The notes: a model not told the origin generated them from the sequence alone. A DNA stretch of 64,000 nt from Streptomyces sp. NL15-2K (GCF_030551255.1 NZ_CP130630.1:2089501-2153500), one strand, 5' to 3'. Shown: positions 35,236-45,777, numbered from the stretch's first letter. A program made the numbers and translations.

Positions 35236-35688
35236 CTACGTGGGCGAGCCCGACGAGAAGCGGCGCAACAGCGGCGACAGCACGAGCACGGACTTGGTCC
35301 GTTCCACGAACGGCTCCCCCGCGATCCGCTCCAGGACGCGTTCGAAGTGGCGCATGTCGGAGGCGAAGACCTGGACGATCGCGTCCGCGTCGCCGGTGAC
35401 GGTCGACGCGGCCACGATCTCCTGGTAGCGCTCCAGGCCCCGCTGGATGGTCTCCGGCGAGGTGTTGCCTCGGCAGTAGATCTCGACGAAACCCTCGGTC
35501 TCCCAGCCGAGGGCCGCCGGGTCCACCCGCACGGTGAAGCCGGTGATGGCGCCGGTGGCGCGCAGCCGGTCCACGCGCCGTTTCACGGCGGGCGCGGAGA
35601 GGCCGACCAGCTGCCCGATGTCCGCGTAGGAGCGGCGGGCGTCCTCGGCGAGGGCGTGCACTATGCGTTCGTCGAGATCGTTCAGCAC
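35236..35688 (-). CDS. Lrp/AsnC family regulator of the amino-acid cluster
   Basis: A 150-residue Lrp protein. HTH: LNDLDERIVHALAEDARRSY, then IGQLVGLSAPAVKRRVDRLR. RAM domain: EGFVEIYCRGNTSPETIQRG, ASTVTGDADAIVQVFASDMR, FVERTKSVLVLSPLLRRFSS. It lies 50 bp downstream of the permease and upstream of the MFS, amidase and monooxygenase genes, all on the minus strand, so it is the natural local regulator. Repeated GTTGC boxes before the amidase and the permease would suit an Lrp octamer. GTG 35688 gives the usual N-terminus. Confidence 0.92.
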   Translation of the reverse strand: MLNDLDERIVHALAEDARRSYADIGQLVGLSAPAVKRRVDRLRATGAITGFTVRVDPAALGWETEGFVEIYCRGNTSPETIQRGLERYQEIVAASTVTGDADAIVQVFASDMRHFERVLERIAGEPFVERTKSVLVLSPLLRRFSSGSPT

Positions 35689-35705
35689 GGTGGGTGGATC
35701 ACTTC

Positions 35706-35736
35706 TCAGGTGTGTCTCAGGTGTTCAGGTGTTCAG
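35706..35736. repeat. 8-bp direct repeats between permease and lrp
   Basis: TCAGGTGT starts at 35706, 35717 and 35725, with a partial copy at 35733. They fill the 50-bp gap between the permease stop (35739) and the lrp start (35688). Confidence 0.6.
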
Positions 35737-35738
35737 CG

Positions 35739-37214
35739 TTACGCGTCGGTGGTGAGAGGTGTCGCGAGTCGGGAGCGGCGATAGCCGTACACGAAGTAGA
35801 ACACGAGCCCGACGGCCATCCAGACCCCGAAGACCACCCACGTGACGGCGGACAGGCTGCCCATCATCCAGACGCAGAAGGCGAAGCCGAGGGCGGGCAG
35901 GACCGGCGACAGCGGCACCCGGAAGGTGCGGGGCATGTCGGGCCGCGTCCGGCGCAGCACCACGACCGCGACATTGACCAGCGCGAAGGCGAACAGCGTG
36001 CCGATGCTGGTCGCGTCGGCGAGTTGGCCGAGCGGGACGGCCGCGGCGAGGACACCGCAGAACAGGGACACGATCAGCGTGTTGGCGCGCGGCGCCCCGG
36101 TCTTCGGGTGGACGCGGGAGAACACCTTGGGCACCAGGCCGTCCCGGGACATGGCGAAGAGGATGCGGGTCTGGCCGTACAGCACGGTCAGGACGACGCT
36201 CGCGATGGCGATGACCGCGCAGAAGGCCAGCAGGGTGCCCCAGAAGGTCTGCCCGGTGACCTCGCGCATGATCTGGGCGAGGGCGGCCTCGGAGTCGGTG
36301 AAGTTCTCTCAGGGCTTCGCGCCGACGGCGACGGCGGCGACGAGGACGTACAGGGCCGTCACGATGACGAGCGACAGCATGATCGCGCGCGGCAGGTCGC
36401 GCTGCGCGTTCTTGGCCTCCTCGCCGGCGGTGGAGGCCGCGTCGAAGCCGATGTAGGAGAAGAAGAGCGTGGCACCGGCGGCGCTGACGCCCGCCACGCC
36501 GAGCGGCATGAAGTTCTCGTAGTTGCCGGAGCGGAAGCCCTGGACGCCGATCGCGCAGAACAGCACCAGCGCGGCGATCTTCACGATGACCATGGCCGTG
36601 TTGGCGCGGGCCGACTCGCGGGCGCCGCCGAGCAGGAAGCCCATGGCCAGGAGTACGACGATGAGCGCCGGCAGGTTGAAGACGCCGCCGTCGCCGGGCG
36701 GGGCGGAAAGCGCGGCGGGGATGGTGACGCCGAGGGTGCCGTCGAGCATCTCGTTCAGGTACTCGCCCCAGCCGACGGCCACGGCGGCGACCGAGACGCC
36801 GTACTCCAGAACCAGGCACCAGCCGCAGATCCAGGCGATCAGTTCGCCCATCGTTGCGTATGCGTACGAGTACGAGGATCCGGCGACCGGGATGGTGCCC
36901 GCCAGCTCGGCGTAGGACAGGGCCGAGAAGAGCGCGGTGAGACCGGCGATCACGAAGGAGAGGGTGACGGCCGGGCCGGCCTTGGGGACGGCCTCGCCGA
37001 GGACGACGAAGATGCCGGTGCCGAGGGTGGCACCGATGCTGATCATGGTCAGCTGCCACAGCCCGAGGGTGCGGCGCAGCCTGCCTCCCTCGCCCTGGCC
37101 ACCCTCGGCGACCAGGCCTTCCACGGGCTTGCGGCGCATGAGACGCGCACCGGCGCCCGGGGACGCGGGGGCTGCCCGGTTGCGGTGGTCCCGGGGTGCG
37201 CCTTGGTCGAGCAC
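35739..37214 (-). pseudogene. Cationic amino-acid permease (APC family) with in-frame TGA
   Basis: The frame codes 491 residues if one TGA is read through. GTG 37214 follows GAAGGAG. Residues 60-300: LGLWQLTMISIGATLGTGIF, FVIAGLTALFSALSYAELAG, PVAGSSYSYAYATMGELIAW, GATLFFSYIGFDAASTAGEE. The second part, in the same frame: MREVTGQTFWGTLLAFCAVI, RILFAMSRDGLVPKVFSRVH PKTGAPRANT, and final helices. This is the CAT/YfnA-type APC layout for basic or neutral amino acids. The single TGA (36309-36311) falls in GAKP-stop-ENFTD, where relatives usually have Trp (TGG). One base change explains it. A second start at 36269 could make only the C-terminal third. Confidence 0.85.
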
Positions 37215-37339
37215 GCGCTGACTCCTTCGTCGCTGCCTCTCAGGGCGGCGGGAACCGGCGGCACCCCTGCGCGTACAGGGACCCACCGAGCGGGGTCCCC
37301 GCCACGCCACGTACAGCGCATGACCCTACGGTGGAAAGC

Positions 37340-37439
37340 GTTGCCCGTGTAATGCAGCAACCTTGCGCTCCGCCGCAAGATCGTTGCGTTCCTCGCGGGT
37401 GGGCGGGTCTTCGTTGCACGGCGGCTTTCGAGCGTTGCG
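37340..37439. promoter_or_regulatory. GTTGC box array upstream of the permease
   Basis: GTTGC-type boxes: 37340-37344, GCAAC at 37357-37361 (inverted), CTTGCG 37362-37367 facing CGCAAG 37374-37379 (an 18-bp inverted repeat), GTTGCG 37383-37388, GTTGCA 37413-37418, GTTGCG 37434-37439. Steps of 30 and 21 bp mirror those of the 33859-33917 array. It lies 125-225 bp before the permease GTG. Confidence 0.62.
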
Positions 37440-37463
37440 TACCGGACCGCTCGTACGGGCTGA

Positions 37464-37961
37464 TCAGCGCAGGGCCTTGACCAGGAACAGACACGAATCG
37501 GCCCGCTCCTGCCGTACGCCCTCGGCGTCCAGGTACGCCCAGCGGTCGACGTAGCCCACCGTGGGCCGGTACCCGAGCCGTGCGTAGAGGGCGGCCGCCC
37601 GCGGGTTGTCGTCGCCGACACCGAGCCCCATGCTCTCGATGCCGCGCTCCTGGGCCAGTCGCTCGGCGGTGCGGATCAGCGACGCGCCGATCCCCTGGGA
37701 GCGGAGCGACGCGGGCCAGACGAACAGGCCGTTGATCTCCGGGCAACCAGGGTGGACAGCCCGCACCTCGGGCGCTTCGCAGCCGGTCCAGCGGACCTCC
37801 GCGTGCCCGACGGGACGCCCCTCCAGCCACGGGACGAGATAGCTGCTGTCACCGGCCTCCTGCCGTGCGAAGCGAGCGGCGTGGTGGCCGTCGACGCTGT
37901 GCGACGGCATGCAGCGCTCCAGTACGTCCAGGTCCTCTGCCCGGCAGACGGCGATGTCCAT
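37464..37961 (-). CDS. GNAT family N-acetyltransferase
   Basis: A 165-residue acetyltransferase. The acetyl-CoA-binding core is EINGLFVWPASLRSQGIGAS followed by LIRTAERLAQERG (motif A, with Q/RxxGIG as SQGIGA). Motif B is MGLGVGDDNPRAAALYARLG YRPTVGYVDR. The N-terminal strand MDIAVCRAEDLDVLERCMPS fixes ATG 37961. Target molecule unknown. The gene stands between the permease control region and guaB1 and shares a bidirectional hairpin with the latter. Confidence 0.9.
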   Translation of the reverse strand: MDIAVCRAEDLDVLERCMPSHSVDGHHAARFARQEAGDSSYLVPWLEGRPVGHAEVRWTGCEAPEVRAVHPGCPEINGLFVWPASLRSQGIGASLIRTAERLAQERGIESMGLGVGDDNPRAAALYARLGYRPTVGYVDRWAYLDAEGVRQERADSCLFLVKALR

Positions 37962-37990
37962 GCCCGAACGGTAGAGCCCGGGACATGCCG

Positions 37991-38032
37991 ACGGCCCCCG
38001 ATTTTCCCGGCGCACGGGTCAACGGGGGCCGT
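37991..38032. terminator. Hairpin between guaB1 and the GNAT gene
   Basis: ACGGCCCCCG (37991-38000) pairs with CGGGGGCCGT (38023-38032). It lies 16 bp after the guaB1 stop (38049, minus strand) and 30 bp before the GNAT start, so it should end the guaB1 transcript. A smaller CCCGG/CGGG pairing is possible inside the loop. Confidence 0.7.
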
Positions 38033-38048
38033 ACGAAAGCCAGTCGCG

Positions 38049-39530
<1,482 letters not shown>

Positions 39531-39684
39531 TCAGCCAGGGGGAAGAGCACGTACTTCATTGTCCCATGGCGGCCGGAATGCGATGCCCGGGCGGATCATC
39601 CAGGCAGGTCAGAGGGGTTTTCGGAGGAACCTCCAGGAGCCGGATCCGGACGGCCGCCGCAGCTGCGGCTGCGGCTGCGGCTGG

Positions 39685-39987
39685 TCACAGTGCCAGCGCC
39701 ACCTGGAGCAGCGGCTCGCGGCCGGCCGCCTCGGCGAACACCTCCTGCGCCACGTCCCACTCGTCCGGGCGGGCCTTCGCGTAGGGCCGCCAGTTCCGTA
39801 CGACGACCAGCAGCCCCTTCTCGACGGCGTCCCCGGGCCAGACGGTGTGGTCGGTGAGGCTGTCGGCCAGCGCGTCCCAGTTGCGGCCGAACCAGTCCGG
39901 CAACGACAGGGCGCGGGCGCAGCGGTCCATCAGGCCCGCCCTGTCCGTGACCCCGTCGAGGTCCAGCGCGACCACACGTTCCGTCAT
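39685..39987 (-). CDS. Barstar family protein without an adjacent barnase
   Basis: A 100-residue barstar-fold protein: ALDLDGVTDRAGLMDRCARA, LSLPDWFGRNWDALADSLTD and GLLVVVRNWRPYAKA. The LPxWFGxNWDAL core is the family signature. Barstars inhibit extracellular ribonucleases of the barnase/RNase Sa type. No ribonuclease gene is visible anywhere in this window, so it is an orphan immunity-type protein. ATG 39987 is preceded by AAGGGCGG. Just after its stop is a CAGCCG hexanucleotide repeat (39658-39683). Confidence 0.9.
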   Translation of the reverse strand: MTERVVALDLDGVTDRAGLMDRCARALSLPDWFGRNWDALADSLTDHTVWPGDAVEKGLLVVVRNWRPYAKARPDEWDVAQEVFAEAAGREPLLQVALAL

Positions 39988-40055
39988 CTCGGTACCGCCC
40001 TTCAGTGCTGCCCTGAACGAGTCGTGGTGACGTCGGTGCGGTGGATGACCTTCCG

Positions 40056-41075
40056 TCAGGGCCCGTCCGGGTCGGCCCTGTTGAGCGCGGGCCTCGGCGT
40101 CGGCCCCACTGTCATCAGAGCGTCCGCCGCCGACGTGTCGGTGACGAGGCTGGTGACGAGCCCGGACCGCAGCACCGCGTCGATCGCCGCCGCCTTCCGC
40201 TGGCCGCCCGCGATCGCGACGACCTCGGGGATACGGCGGAGCTGGTCGGCCTTGACGGTGATGCACCGCTCGCCCAGGTCCCGTCCCACCCGGCGCCCCT
40301 CGGCGTCGAAGAGGTGCGCGGACATCTCGGCCGCGACGCCGAGCGAGGCGTAGTGCGAGCGTTCCTCGTCGCTGAGCATGTCGTGCACCGTGGAGATGCC
40401 CGGCTCCCAGGAGCCGATGGAGACACAGGCGACCGTGACCTTGTCGAAGTACTCGAAGGCCCGGGCGATCCCGGTCTGGTGGCGCAGCGCCTGCGCGGTC
40501 GCCACGTCCGGCAGCAGCATCGGCGCGTAGATGGGGTGGGCGTCGCCGCCGGAGACCTGTGCGGCCCGGCGGACGGCCTCGACCGAGCCGCGCTCGGCGG
40601 TCCCGGCGTCGTACACGCCCGTCAGCTGCACCACCGTGCACGGCGGCAGCCGGTCCAGGGCCGCCGCCATGTGGATGGTGGACCGGCCCCAGGCCAGGCC
40701 CAGTACGTCACCTTCGTTCACGAGCTCGCCGAGCAGGTCGGCGGCCACTTCTCCCAGGTTCTCGGGGTCGGGCGTCTGCTCGGCCTCGGCCGGAGACTCG
40801 ACCACGACGGCATGCCTGAGGCCGTAGCGGGCGCGGAGCGCGTCGGAGCGCTCGGCGTCCAGCTCGGCCGGCACACGGATCTCGATGCGTACGAGGTCCC
40901 GTTCGAGGGCGGTCTCCAGGACCCGGGCCACCTTGAAGCGGCTGACGCCGAACTCCTCCGCGATCTGGATCTTGGACTTGCCCTCGAGGTAGAAGCGGCG
41001 GGCCATGGCCGCCGCCTGCACCAGCTCAGCGGGTCCCATCCGCATGGCTGACCGGCCAGCCGACATACCCGACAC
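40056..41075 (-). CDS. SorC/DeoR-like sugar-binding transcriptional regulator
   Basis: A 339-residue regulator. The N-terminal HTH is RFYLEGKSKIQIAEEFGVSR FKVARVLETA. The sugar-binding domain resembles phosphosugar isomerases: VLGLAWGRSTIHMAAALD, VVQLTGVYDAGTAERGSVE, VTVACVSIGSWEPGISTV and VVAIAGGQRKAAAIDAVLRS. SorC regulators sense phosphorylated sugars. The downstream gene on the other side is rpe, so a pentose phosphate ligand is possible. GTG 41075 has GAGGAG six bases upstream and is preferred to GTG 41099. Confidence 0.9.
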   Translation of the reverse strand: MSGMSAGRSAMRMGPAELVQAAAMARRFYLEGKSKIQIAEEFGVSRFKVARVLETALERDLVRIEIRVPAELDAERSDALRARYGLRHAVVVESPAEAEQTPDPENLGEVAADLLGELVNEGDVLGLAWGRSTIHMAAALDRLPPCTVVQLTGVYDAGTAERGSVEAVRRAAQVSGGDAHPIYAPMLLPDVATAQALRHQTGIARAFEYFDKVTVACVSIGSWEPGISTVHDMLSDEERSHYASLGVAAEMSAHLFDAEGRRVGRDLGERCITVKADQLRRIPEVVAIAGGQRKAAAIDAVLRSGLVTSLVTDTSAADALMTVGPTPRPALNRADPDGP

Positions 41076-41177
41076 GGCGATCTCCTCACTGCTGTTCACA
41101 CTCTGGATTCGCCGTTCATCCTCGCAGATCCGGCGCTGTTGATCAGCCCTGATGGGAGCCGTTCACGTTCTCGTCGG

Positions 41178-41864
41178 TCAGTGGTCGCACGCCCAGCTCG
41201 CCTTGGCCGTCGTCGCCTCCGCCTGGTTGCGCAGTGCACGTACCGCCTCGGCCGGGTCCGATGCCCCGTACACGGCCGATCCCGCGACGAATACGTCGGC
41301 TCCGGCGTCCGCGCAGCGCTCGATGGTGGACGCCGCGACTCCGCCGTCGACCTGGAGCCACAGCTCAAGTCCGTGCTTGCTGATCAACTCGCGGGTGCGG
41401 CGAATCTTCGGAAGCATGATGTCGAGAAACGCCTGGCCCCCGAAGCCCGGCTCGACGGTCATGATCAGCACCATGTCGAGTTCGGGGAGCAGGTCCTCGT
41501 ACGGCTCGATGGGCGTCGCGGGCTTGAGCGCCATGGAGGCGCGGGCGCCCTTGGCCCGGATCTCCCGGGCGAGCCGTACGGGAGCGGCGGCCGCCTCGAC
41601 ATGGAAGGTGACGGAACCGGCCCCCGCTTCTACGTACTGGGGCGCCCACCGATCGGGGGCCTCGATCATCAGATGGCAGTCCAGCGCAGTGTCCGTCGCA
41701 CGGGCCAGCGCCTCTACGACCGGCACACCGAGCGTGAGGTTCGGGACGAAATGGTTGTCCATGACGTCGACGTGGAGCCAGTCGGCTCCTTCGACCGCCT
41801 TCGCCTCGTCCGCGAGACGTGCGAAGTCGGCGGACAGGATGCTGGGGTTGATCTGCACGGCCAT
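41178..41864 (-). CDS. rpe: Ribulose-phosphate 3-epimerase
   Basis: A 228-residue TIM-barrel epimerase interconverting ribulose-5-phosphate and xylulose-5-phosphate. Motifs: [38 protein letters not shown] (metal ligands H, D), [33 protein letters not shown] (catalytic loop) and [20 protein letters not shown]. All residues expected for activity are visible. ATG 41864 fits the family start. It lies upstream of the SorC regulator gene, 102 bp apart, on the same strand. Confidence 0.97.
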   Translation of the reverse strand: MAVQINPSILSADFARLADEAKAVEGADWLHVDVMDNHFVPNLTLGVPVVEALARATDTALDCHLMIEAPDRWAPQYVEAGAGSVTFHVEAAAAPVRLAREIRAKGARASMALKPATPIEPYEDLLPELDMVLIMTVEPGFGGQAFLDIMLPKIRRTRELISKHGLELWLQVDGGVAASTIERCADAGADVFVAGSAVYGASDPAEAVRALRNQAEATTAKASWACDH

Positions 41865-41920
41865 GACCCAAGAGTATGCGCTGCGCCGGCCTTGAGCGGT
41901 GGGGGGCTCAGAGGGCTTGC

Positions 41921-42007
41921 GGTTCGGTCCGGCTGCGGGTTGTGTGTGGCTGGTCGCGCCACGCGGCGGAGCCGCATATCGACTCAGCCCCTCGCCCCTT
42001 TCGGGCG
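41921..42007. repeat. Likely dispersed Streptomyces intergenic repeat
   Basis: The segment runs from GGTTCGGTCCGGCTGCGGG through GCGGCGGAGCCGC (hairpin arms 41963-41967 and 41971-41975) and ATATCGACTCAGCCCC to CGCCCCTTTCGGGCG. From memory this string, with small changes, is scattered in many copies between genes in Streptomyces genomes. No second copy is in this window. It lies in the leader of the MMPL gene, ending 18 bp before its ATG. Confidence 0.6.
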
Positions 42008-42024
42008 TTGGTGCGGAGGTCTCC

Positions 42025-44187
42025 ATGACGAGTAACCGAGGTATCGCGCACCTGGTCTGCGGCCGGCGGGCGAAGTGGCTGGTGCTGGTGTTGTGGGTCG
42101 CGGTGCTGTTTCTGGCCGCGCCCTTCGCCCAGAAGCTGACCGACGCCCAGGACAACGACGCGGCCTCCTGGCTGCCCGGCTCGGCCGAGTCGACCCAAGT
42201 CCTGGAGATCTCCGAGGACTTCAGACCCGAGCAGATCCCCGCGGTCGTCGTCTATGCCCGTGAGAGCGGGCTGACGGCGCAGGACCGGGCGGCCATCACC
42301 GAGGACGTGGCGCAGCTCGAGCAGCTGCGCGACCACGGCATCCTCGGTGCCGAGACCCGGGGCCCGGTCTTCGACCGGCAGACCGATCCGCGCGCGGCCC
42401 AGATCCTCGTCCCGATCGCGATGGACGAGAAGGGCTGGGAGAGGATCGCGCCCGCGGTCGACTCCATCCGCGACGACGTCGGCGAGGGCGGGGGCGGACT
42501 CGCCGTGCACATCACGGGCCCGGGCGGCACCTCCGCGGACTTCTCCGAGGCGTTCGAGGGAATCGATTCGACCCTGCTGATCTCAGCGATGGCCGTCGTC
42601 ATCGTGATGCTGCTGCTCACCTATCGCAGCCCCTCCCTGATCCTGGTCCCCCTGCTCGCCGTGATCGTCGCTCTGTTCACCTCACAGGCCCTGATCTACC
42701 TGCTGGCGGAACACGCGGGCCTGACGGTCAACGGCCAGAGCGCGGGCATCCTCACGGTCCTCGTCTTCGGCGCGGGCACGGACTACGCGCTGTTGCTCGT
42801 CGCCCGCTACCGGGAAGAGCTGCGCCGCCACGAGGACCGGCACGAGGCGATGGCGCTGGCCCTGCACCGAGCGGGCCCGGCGGTCCTCGCCTCCGGCGCG
42901 ACGGTCGTGCTGAGCATGCTGGTGCTGCTGGTGGCCGAGATGAACTCGACGCGCGGCCTCGGCCCGGTGGCGGCGATCGGCGTGGCGGTCGCCCTGCTGG
43001 CGATGATGACGCTGTTCCCGGCCCTTCTGGTGATCTTCGGCCGCTGGATCTTCTGGCCGGTGATCCCGCACCTCGGCACGCCGAACCCGGCCGACCGGGG
43101 CGTCTGGGCCCGTATGGGCCGACGTATGGCGGGCCGCCCCCGTATGGTCTGGGGCGTCACGGCGGTGGTGCTGGCGGTCTGCTCGCTCGGCCTGATCCAG
43201 TTGCGCGCGGAGGGCATCAGCAACGCGGACGCGTTCACCGGCAAGCCGGACTCGATCGTCGGCCAGGAGGTGTCCGCGCGGTACTTCCCGGCGGGCAGCG
43301 GCGATCCGCTGGTCGTCATCAGCGACCAGGCGCAGGCCCAGCAGGTGGGCCGGGCGGTCGCCGATACCCGCGGCGTCGTCCCCGAGTCGCTCGGCCTGCC
43401 GCCGGGCACCAAACCGTCCTTCGAGGGCAAGGTGCTGTTCGAGGCGACGATGACCGACCCGGCCGACAGCGAGGCCGCGAAACAGACCGTGGAGCGGGTG
43501 CGGGACGCCGTGCACGCGGTGCCGGACGCCGACGCCCAGGTGGGCGGCGGTACGGCGGCGCTCCTGGACATGGACGAGGCGACCACGCACGACAACATAC
43601 TGATCATCCCGTTGGTGCTGGTGGTCGTCCTGCTGATCCTGTGCGTGCTGCTGCGCGCCCTGATCGCCCCGCTGCTGCTGATCGGGACGGTGATCCTGTC
43701 GTTCGCGGCCGCGCTCGGCATCAGCGCGCTGGCGTTCCGCCATCTGTTCGACTACGCGGGCGAGTCGACGGACTTCCCGCTGTTCGTCTTCGTCTTCCTG
43801 GTCGCCCTGGGCATCGACTACAACATCTTCCTGACCACCCGCATCCGCGAGGAGGCGGCCCACCAGGGCACCCGCCCCGGCGTGGTGACGGGCCTGGCGG
43901 CGACGGGCTCGGTCATCACCTCCGCCGGTCTGGTCCTGGCCGGCACCTTCGCCGCCCTCGGCACGCTCCCGATGGTCGCCTTCGCGGAGATCGGCTTCGC
44001 GGTGGCGCTCGGCGTGCTGCTGGACACGTTCATCGTGCGGTCGGTGCTGGTCACGTCCCTGTTCCTGGACGTCGGCCCGAAGGTGTGGTGGCCGCACCGG
44101 CTGGCCCGCGAGGACAGCGGGGCACCGGCGGTCGCCGAGCCGGATGCAGGTGCTCAGCGCCCCGTCAGAGACTCCGGCGGGCGTTGA
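42025..44187 (+). CDS. MMPL family (RND superfamily) transporter
   Basis: A 720-residue membrane transporter with two RND repeats, each of one helix, an extracellular domain and five helices. First: [20 protein letters not shown], then [20 protein letters not shown] and [20 protein letters not shown]. Second: [20 protein letters not shown], then [20 protein letters not shown] and [20 protein letters not shown]. The paired Asp-Tyr motifs ([12 protein letters not shown]) are the MMPL proton-relay signature. MMPL proteins export lipids or hydrophobic compounds. ATG 42025 follows GGAGG. Its last 23 bp overlap the convergent sigma gene. Confidence 0.93.
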   Translation: MTSNRGIAHLVCGRRAKWLVLVLWVAVLFLAAPFAQKLTDAQDNDAASWLPGSAESTQVLEISEDFRPEQIPAVVVYARESGLTAQDRAAITEDVAQLEQLRDHGILGAETRGPVFDRQTDPRAAQILVPIAMDEKGWERIAPAVDSIRDDVGEGGGGLAVHITGPGGTSADFSEAFEGIDSTLLISAMAVVIVMLLLTYRSPSLILVPLLAVIVALFTSQALIYLLAEHAGLTVNGQSAGILTVLVFGAGTDYALLLVARYREELRRHEDRHEAMALALHRAGPAVLASGATVVLSMLVLLVAEMNSTRGLGPVAAIGVAVALLAMMTLFPALLVIFGRWIFWPVIPHLGTPNPADRGVWARMGRRMAGRPRMVWGVTAVVLAVCSLGLIQLRAEGISNADAFTGKPDSIVGQEVSARYFPAGSGDPLVVISDQAQAQQVGRAVADTRGVVPESLGLPPGTKPSFEGKVLFEATMTDPADSEAAKQTVERVRDAVHAVPDADAQVGGGTAALLDMDEATTHDNILIIPLVLVVVLLILCVLLRALIAPLLLIGTVILSFAAALGISALAFRHLFDYAGESTDFPLFVFVFLVALGIDYNIFLTTRIREEAAHQGTRPGVVTGLAATGSVITSAGLVLAGTFAALGTLPMVAFAEIGFAVALGVLLDTFIVRSVLVTSLFLDVGPKVWWPHRLAREDSGAPAVAEPDAGAQRPVRDSGGR

Positions 44188-45310
44188 GCCGGGCGGCCTG
44201 GCGTGTCAGGTGGGCGCGCTCGGCGAGGTTGGGTGCCTTCTGGGCCGCCTCGGCGTACAGCCGTGCCGCCGTCGCCAGGTCGCCGTCGCGCTCGTGGAGG
44301 TACGCGGCCACCGCGGTGTGGCGGGGCAGTGCGTCGTCCAGCTCCGCGAGGGCTGCCAGACCGGCGCGCGGTCCGTCGGCCTCGCCGACGGCCACCGCGC
44401 GGTTGAGCCGGACGACCGGGTTGTCGGTCAGGCGGGCGAGCTCGTCGTACCACTCGACGATCTGCACCCAGTCGGTCTCCTCGGCGGTGGGCGAGTCGGC
44501 GTGGAGTGCCGCGATGGCGGCCTGGGCCTGGAACTCGCCCAGCCGGTCGCGGGCGAGGGCCGCCTGCAGGATCCCGACGCCCTCGGCGATCGACTTGGTG
44601 TCCCACCGGCCGCGGTCCTGTTCGGCGAGCGGCACCAGGCTGCCGTCGGGGGCGGTCCGGGCGGCGCGCCGGGCGTGGTGGAGCAGCATGAGGGCGAGCA
44701 GCCCCGCCACCTCGGGGTGGTCGATCGCGGCCGCGAGCTGCCGGGTGAGCCGGATGGCCTCGGCGGCGAGGTCGACGTCGCCGGAGTAGCCCTCGTTGAA
44801 GACCAGGTAGAGGACGCGCAACACGGTGGCGACATCGCCGGGCTGGTCGAACCGCACGCCGGAGACGGTGCGCTTGGCCCGGCTGATGCGCTGCGCCATG
44901 GTCGCCTCGGGCACCAGGTAGGCCTGGGCGATCTGGCGGGTGGTCAGCCCGCCGACGGCGCGCAACGTGAGCGCGACCGCGGACGACGGCGTCAGCGACG
45001 GGTGGGCGCACAGGAAGTAGAGCTGGAGCGTGTCGTCCACCGCGGGCGCGGGACCGGGTGCCGGCTCCTCGTCGACGAGGTCCTCACGCCGGCGGCGGGC
45101 GGTGTCCGCGCGGGTCGCGTCGAGGAACTTGCGCCAGGCCACGGTGACCAGCCAGCCCTTCGCATCCCGCGGCGGGTCGGCCGGCCAGACGCGGATCGCC
45201 TCGACCAACGCGTCCTGCACGGCGTCCTCGGCCGCCGCGAAGTCGGCTCCGCGGCGGACGAGGATGGCGAGCACGCTCGGCGTGAGGCTGCGGAGCAGGA
45301 CCTCGTTCAC
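44165..45310 (-). CDS. ECF42-type RNA polymerase sigma factor
   Basis: A 381-residue sigma factor. Region 2: VRRGADFAAAEDAVQDALVE, WPADPPRDAKGWLVTVAWRK. Region 4: LRAVGGLTTRQIAQAYLVPE, ATMAQRISRAKRTV. The long C-terminal extension (DUF6596/TPR-like: VLRVLYLVFNEGYSGDVDLA, VAAYLHERDGDLATAARLYA) is typical of ECF42, a group without anti-sigma factor that pairs with DGPF proteins. Exactly such a gene precedes it, with a four-base GTGA overlap. An ECF42-type promoter at 45778-45804 suggests autoregulation. Confidence 0.92.
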   Translation of the reverse strand: MNEVLLRSLTPSVLAILVRRGADFAAAEDAVQDALVEAIRVWPADPPRDAKGWLVTVAWRKFLDATRADTARRRREDLVDEEPAPGPAPAVDDTLQLYFLCAHPSLTPSSAVALTLRAVGGLTTRQIAQAYLVPEATMAQRISRAKRTVSGVRFDQPGDVATVLRVLYLVFNEGYSGDVDLAAEAIRLTRQLAAAIDHPEVAGLLALMLLHHARRAARTAPDGSLVPLAEQDRGRWDTKSIAEGVGILQAALARDRLGEFQAQAAIAALHADSPTAEETDWVQIVEWYDELARLTDNPVVRLNRAVAVGEADGPRAGLAALAELDDALPRHTAVAAYLHERDGDLATAARLYAEAAQKAPNLAERAHLTRQAARLNARRSL

Positions 45311-45726
45311 TTGAAGGAGCACTCCGTGATGGTGGGCGAGAGGCCGTAGAACGGGCGCAGTTCGAGCCACTCGTGGATCGGCTTCCCACCCGCTCCGGGG
45401 GCGGCCGACAGTTCCCCGGCCAGCTCGACGGCGCGCTCGTAGCTGTCGACGTCGATCACCATCCAGCCGGCGATGAGGTCCTTGGTCTCGGCGAACGGGC
45501 CGTCGGTGACCGGCGGGCGCCCCTCGCCGTCGTACCGGACGAACGTCCCCTCGGGGGCGAGCGCCTGACTGTCGACGAACTCGCCGGTCTTCTCCAGCCG
45601 GGCCGCGAAGTCGTTCATGTACTGCACGTGGGCCGTGATCTCTTCCGGCGTCCACTGGTCCATGGGCACGTCGTTGACCGCGGCCGGGGCGCCTCGGTAG
45701 TGCTTGAGCAGCAGGTACTTGGCCAT
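45307..45726 (-). CDS. DGPF/YciI-like protein, ECF42 partner
   Basis: A 139-residue YCII-related protein. It contains MAKYLLLKHYRGAP, WTPEEITAHVQYMNDFAARL, the family hallmark VTDGPFAETKDLIAGWMVID, and IHEWLELRPFY. DGPF proteins are the conserved genomic partners and main targets of ECF42 sigma factors; their biochemical role is unknown, though YciI relatives are small ferredoxin-like enzymes. ATG 45726 follows GAGGAGAACATC. The stop overlaps the sigma start by four bases. Confidence 0.92.
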   Translation of the reverse strand: MAKYLLLKHYRGAPAAVNDVPMDQWTPEEITAHVQYMNDFAARLEKTGEFVDSQALAPEGTFVRYDGEGRPPVTDGPFAETKDLIAGWMVIDVDSYERAVELAGELSAAPGAGGKPIHEWLELRPFYGLSPTITECSFK

Positions 45727-45777
45727 GATGTTCTCCTCGGTGCTGATGCGACCCATTGTGGTCGCGTTCACAGCGGG

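Noticed and set aside
39658..39683. CAGCCG/CCGCAG hexanucleotide runs (also at 8022-8036) as CRISPR or satellite
   Set aside because: Only four or so units without spacers; ordinary slippage in GC-rich DNA.
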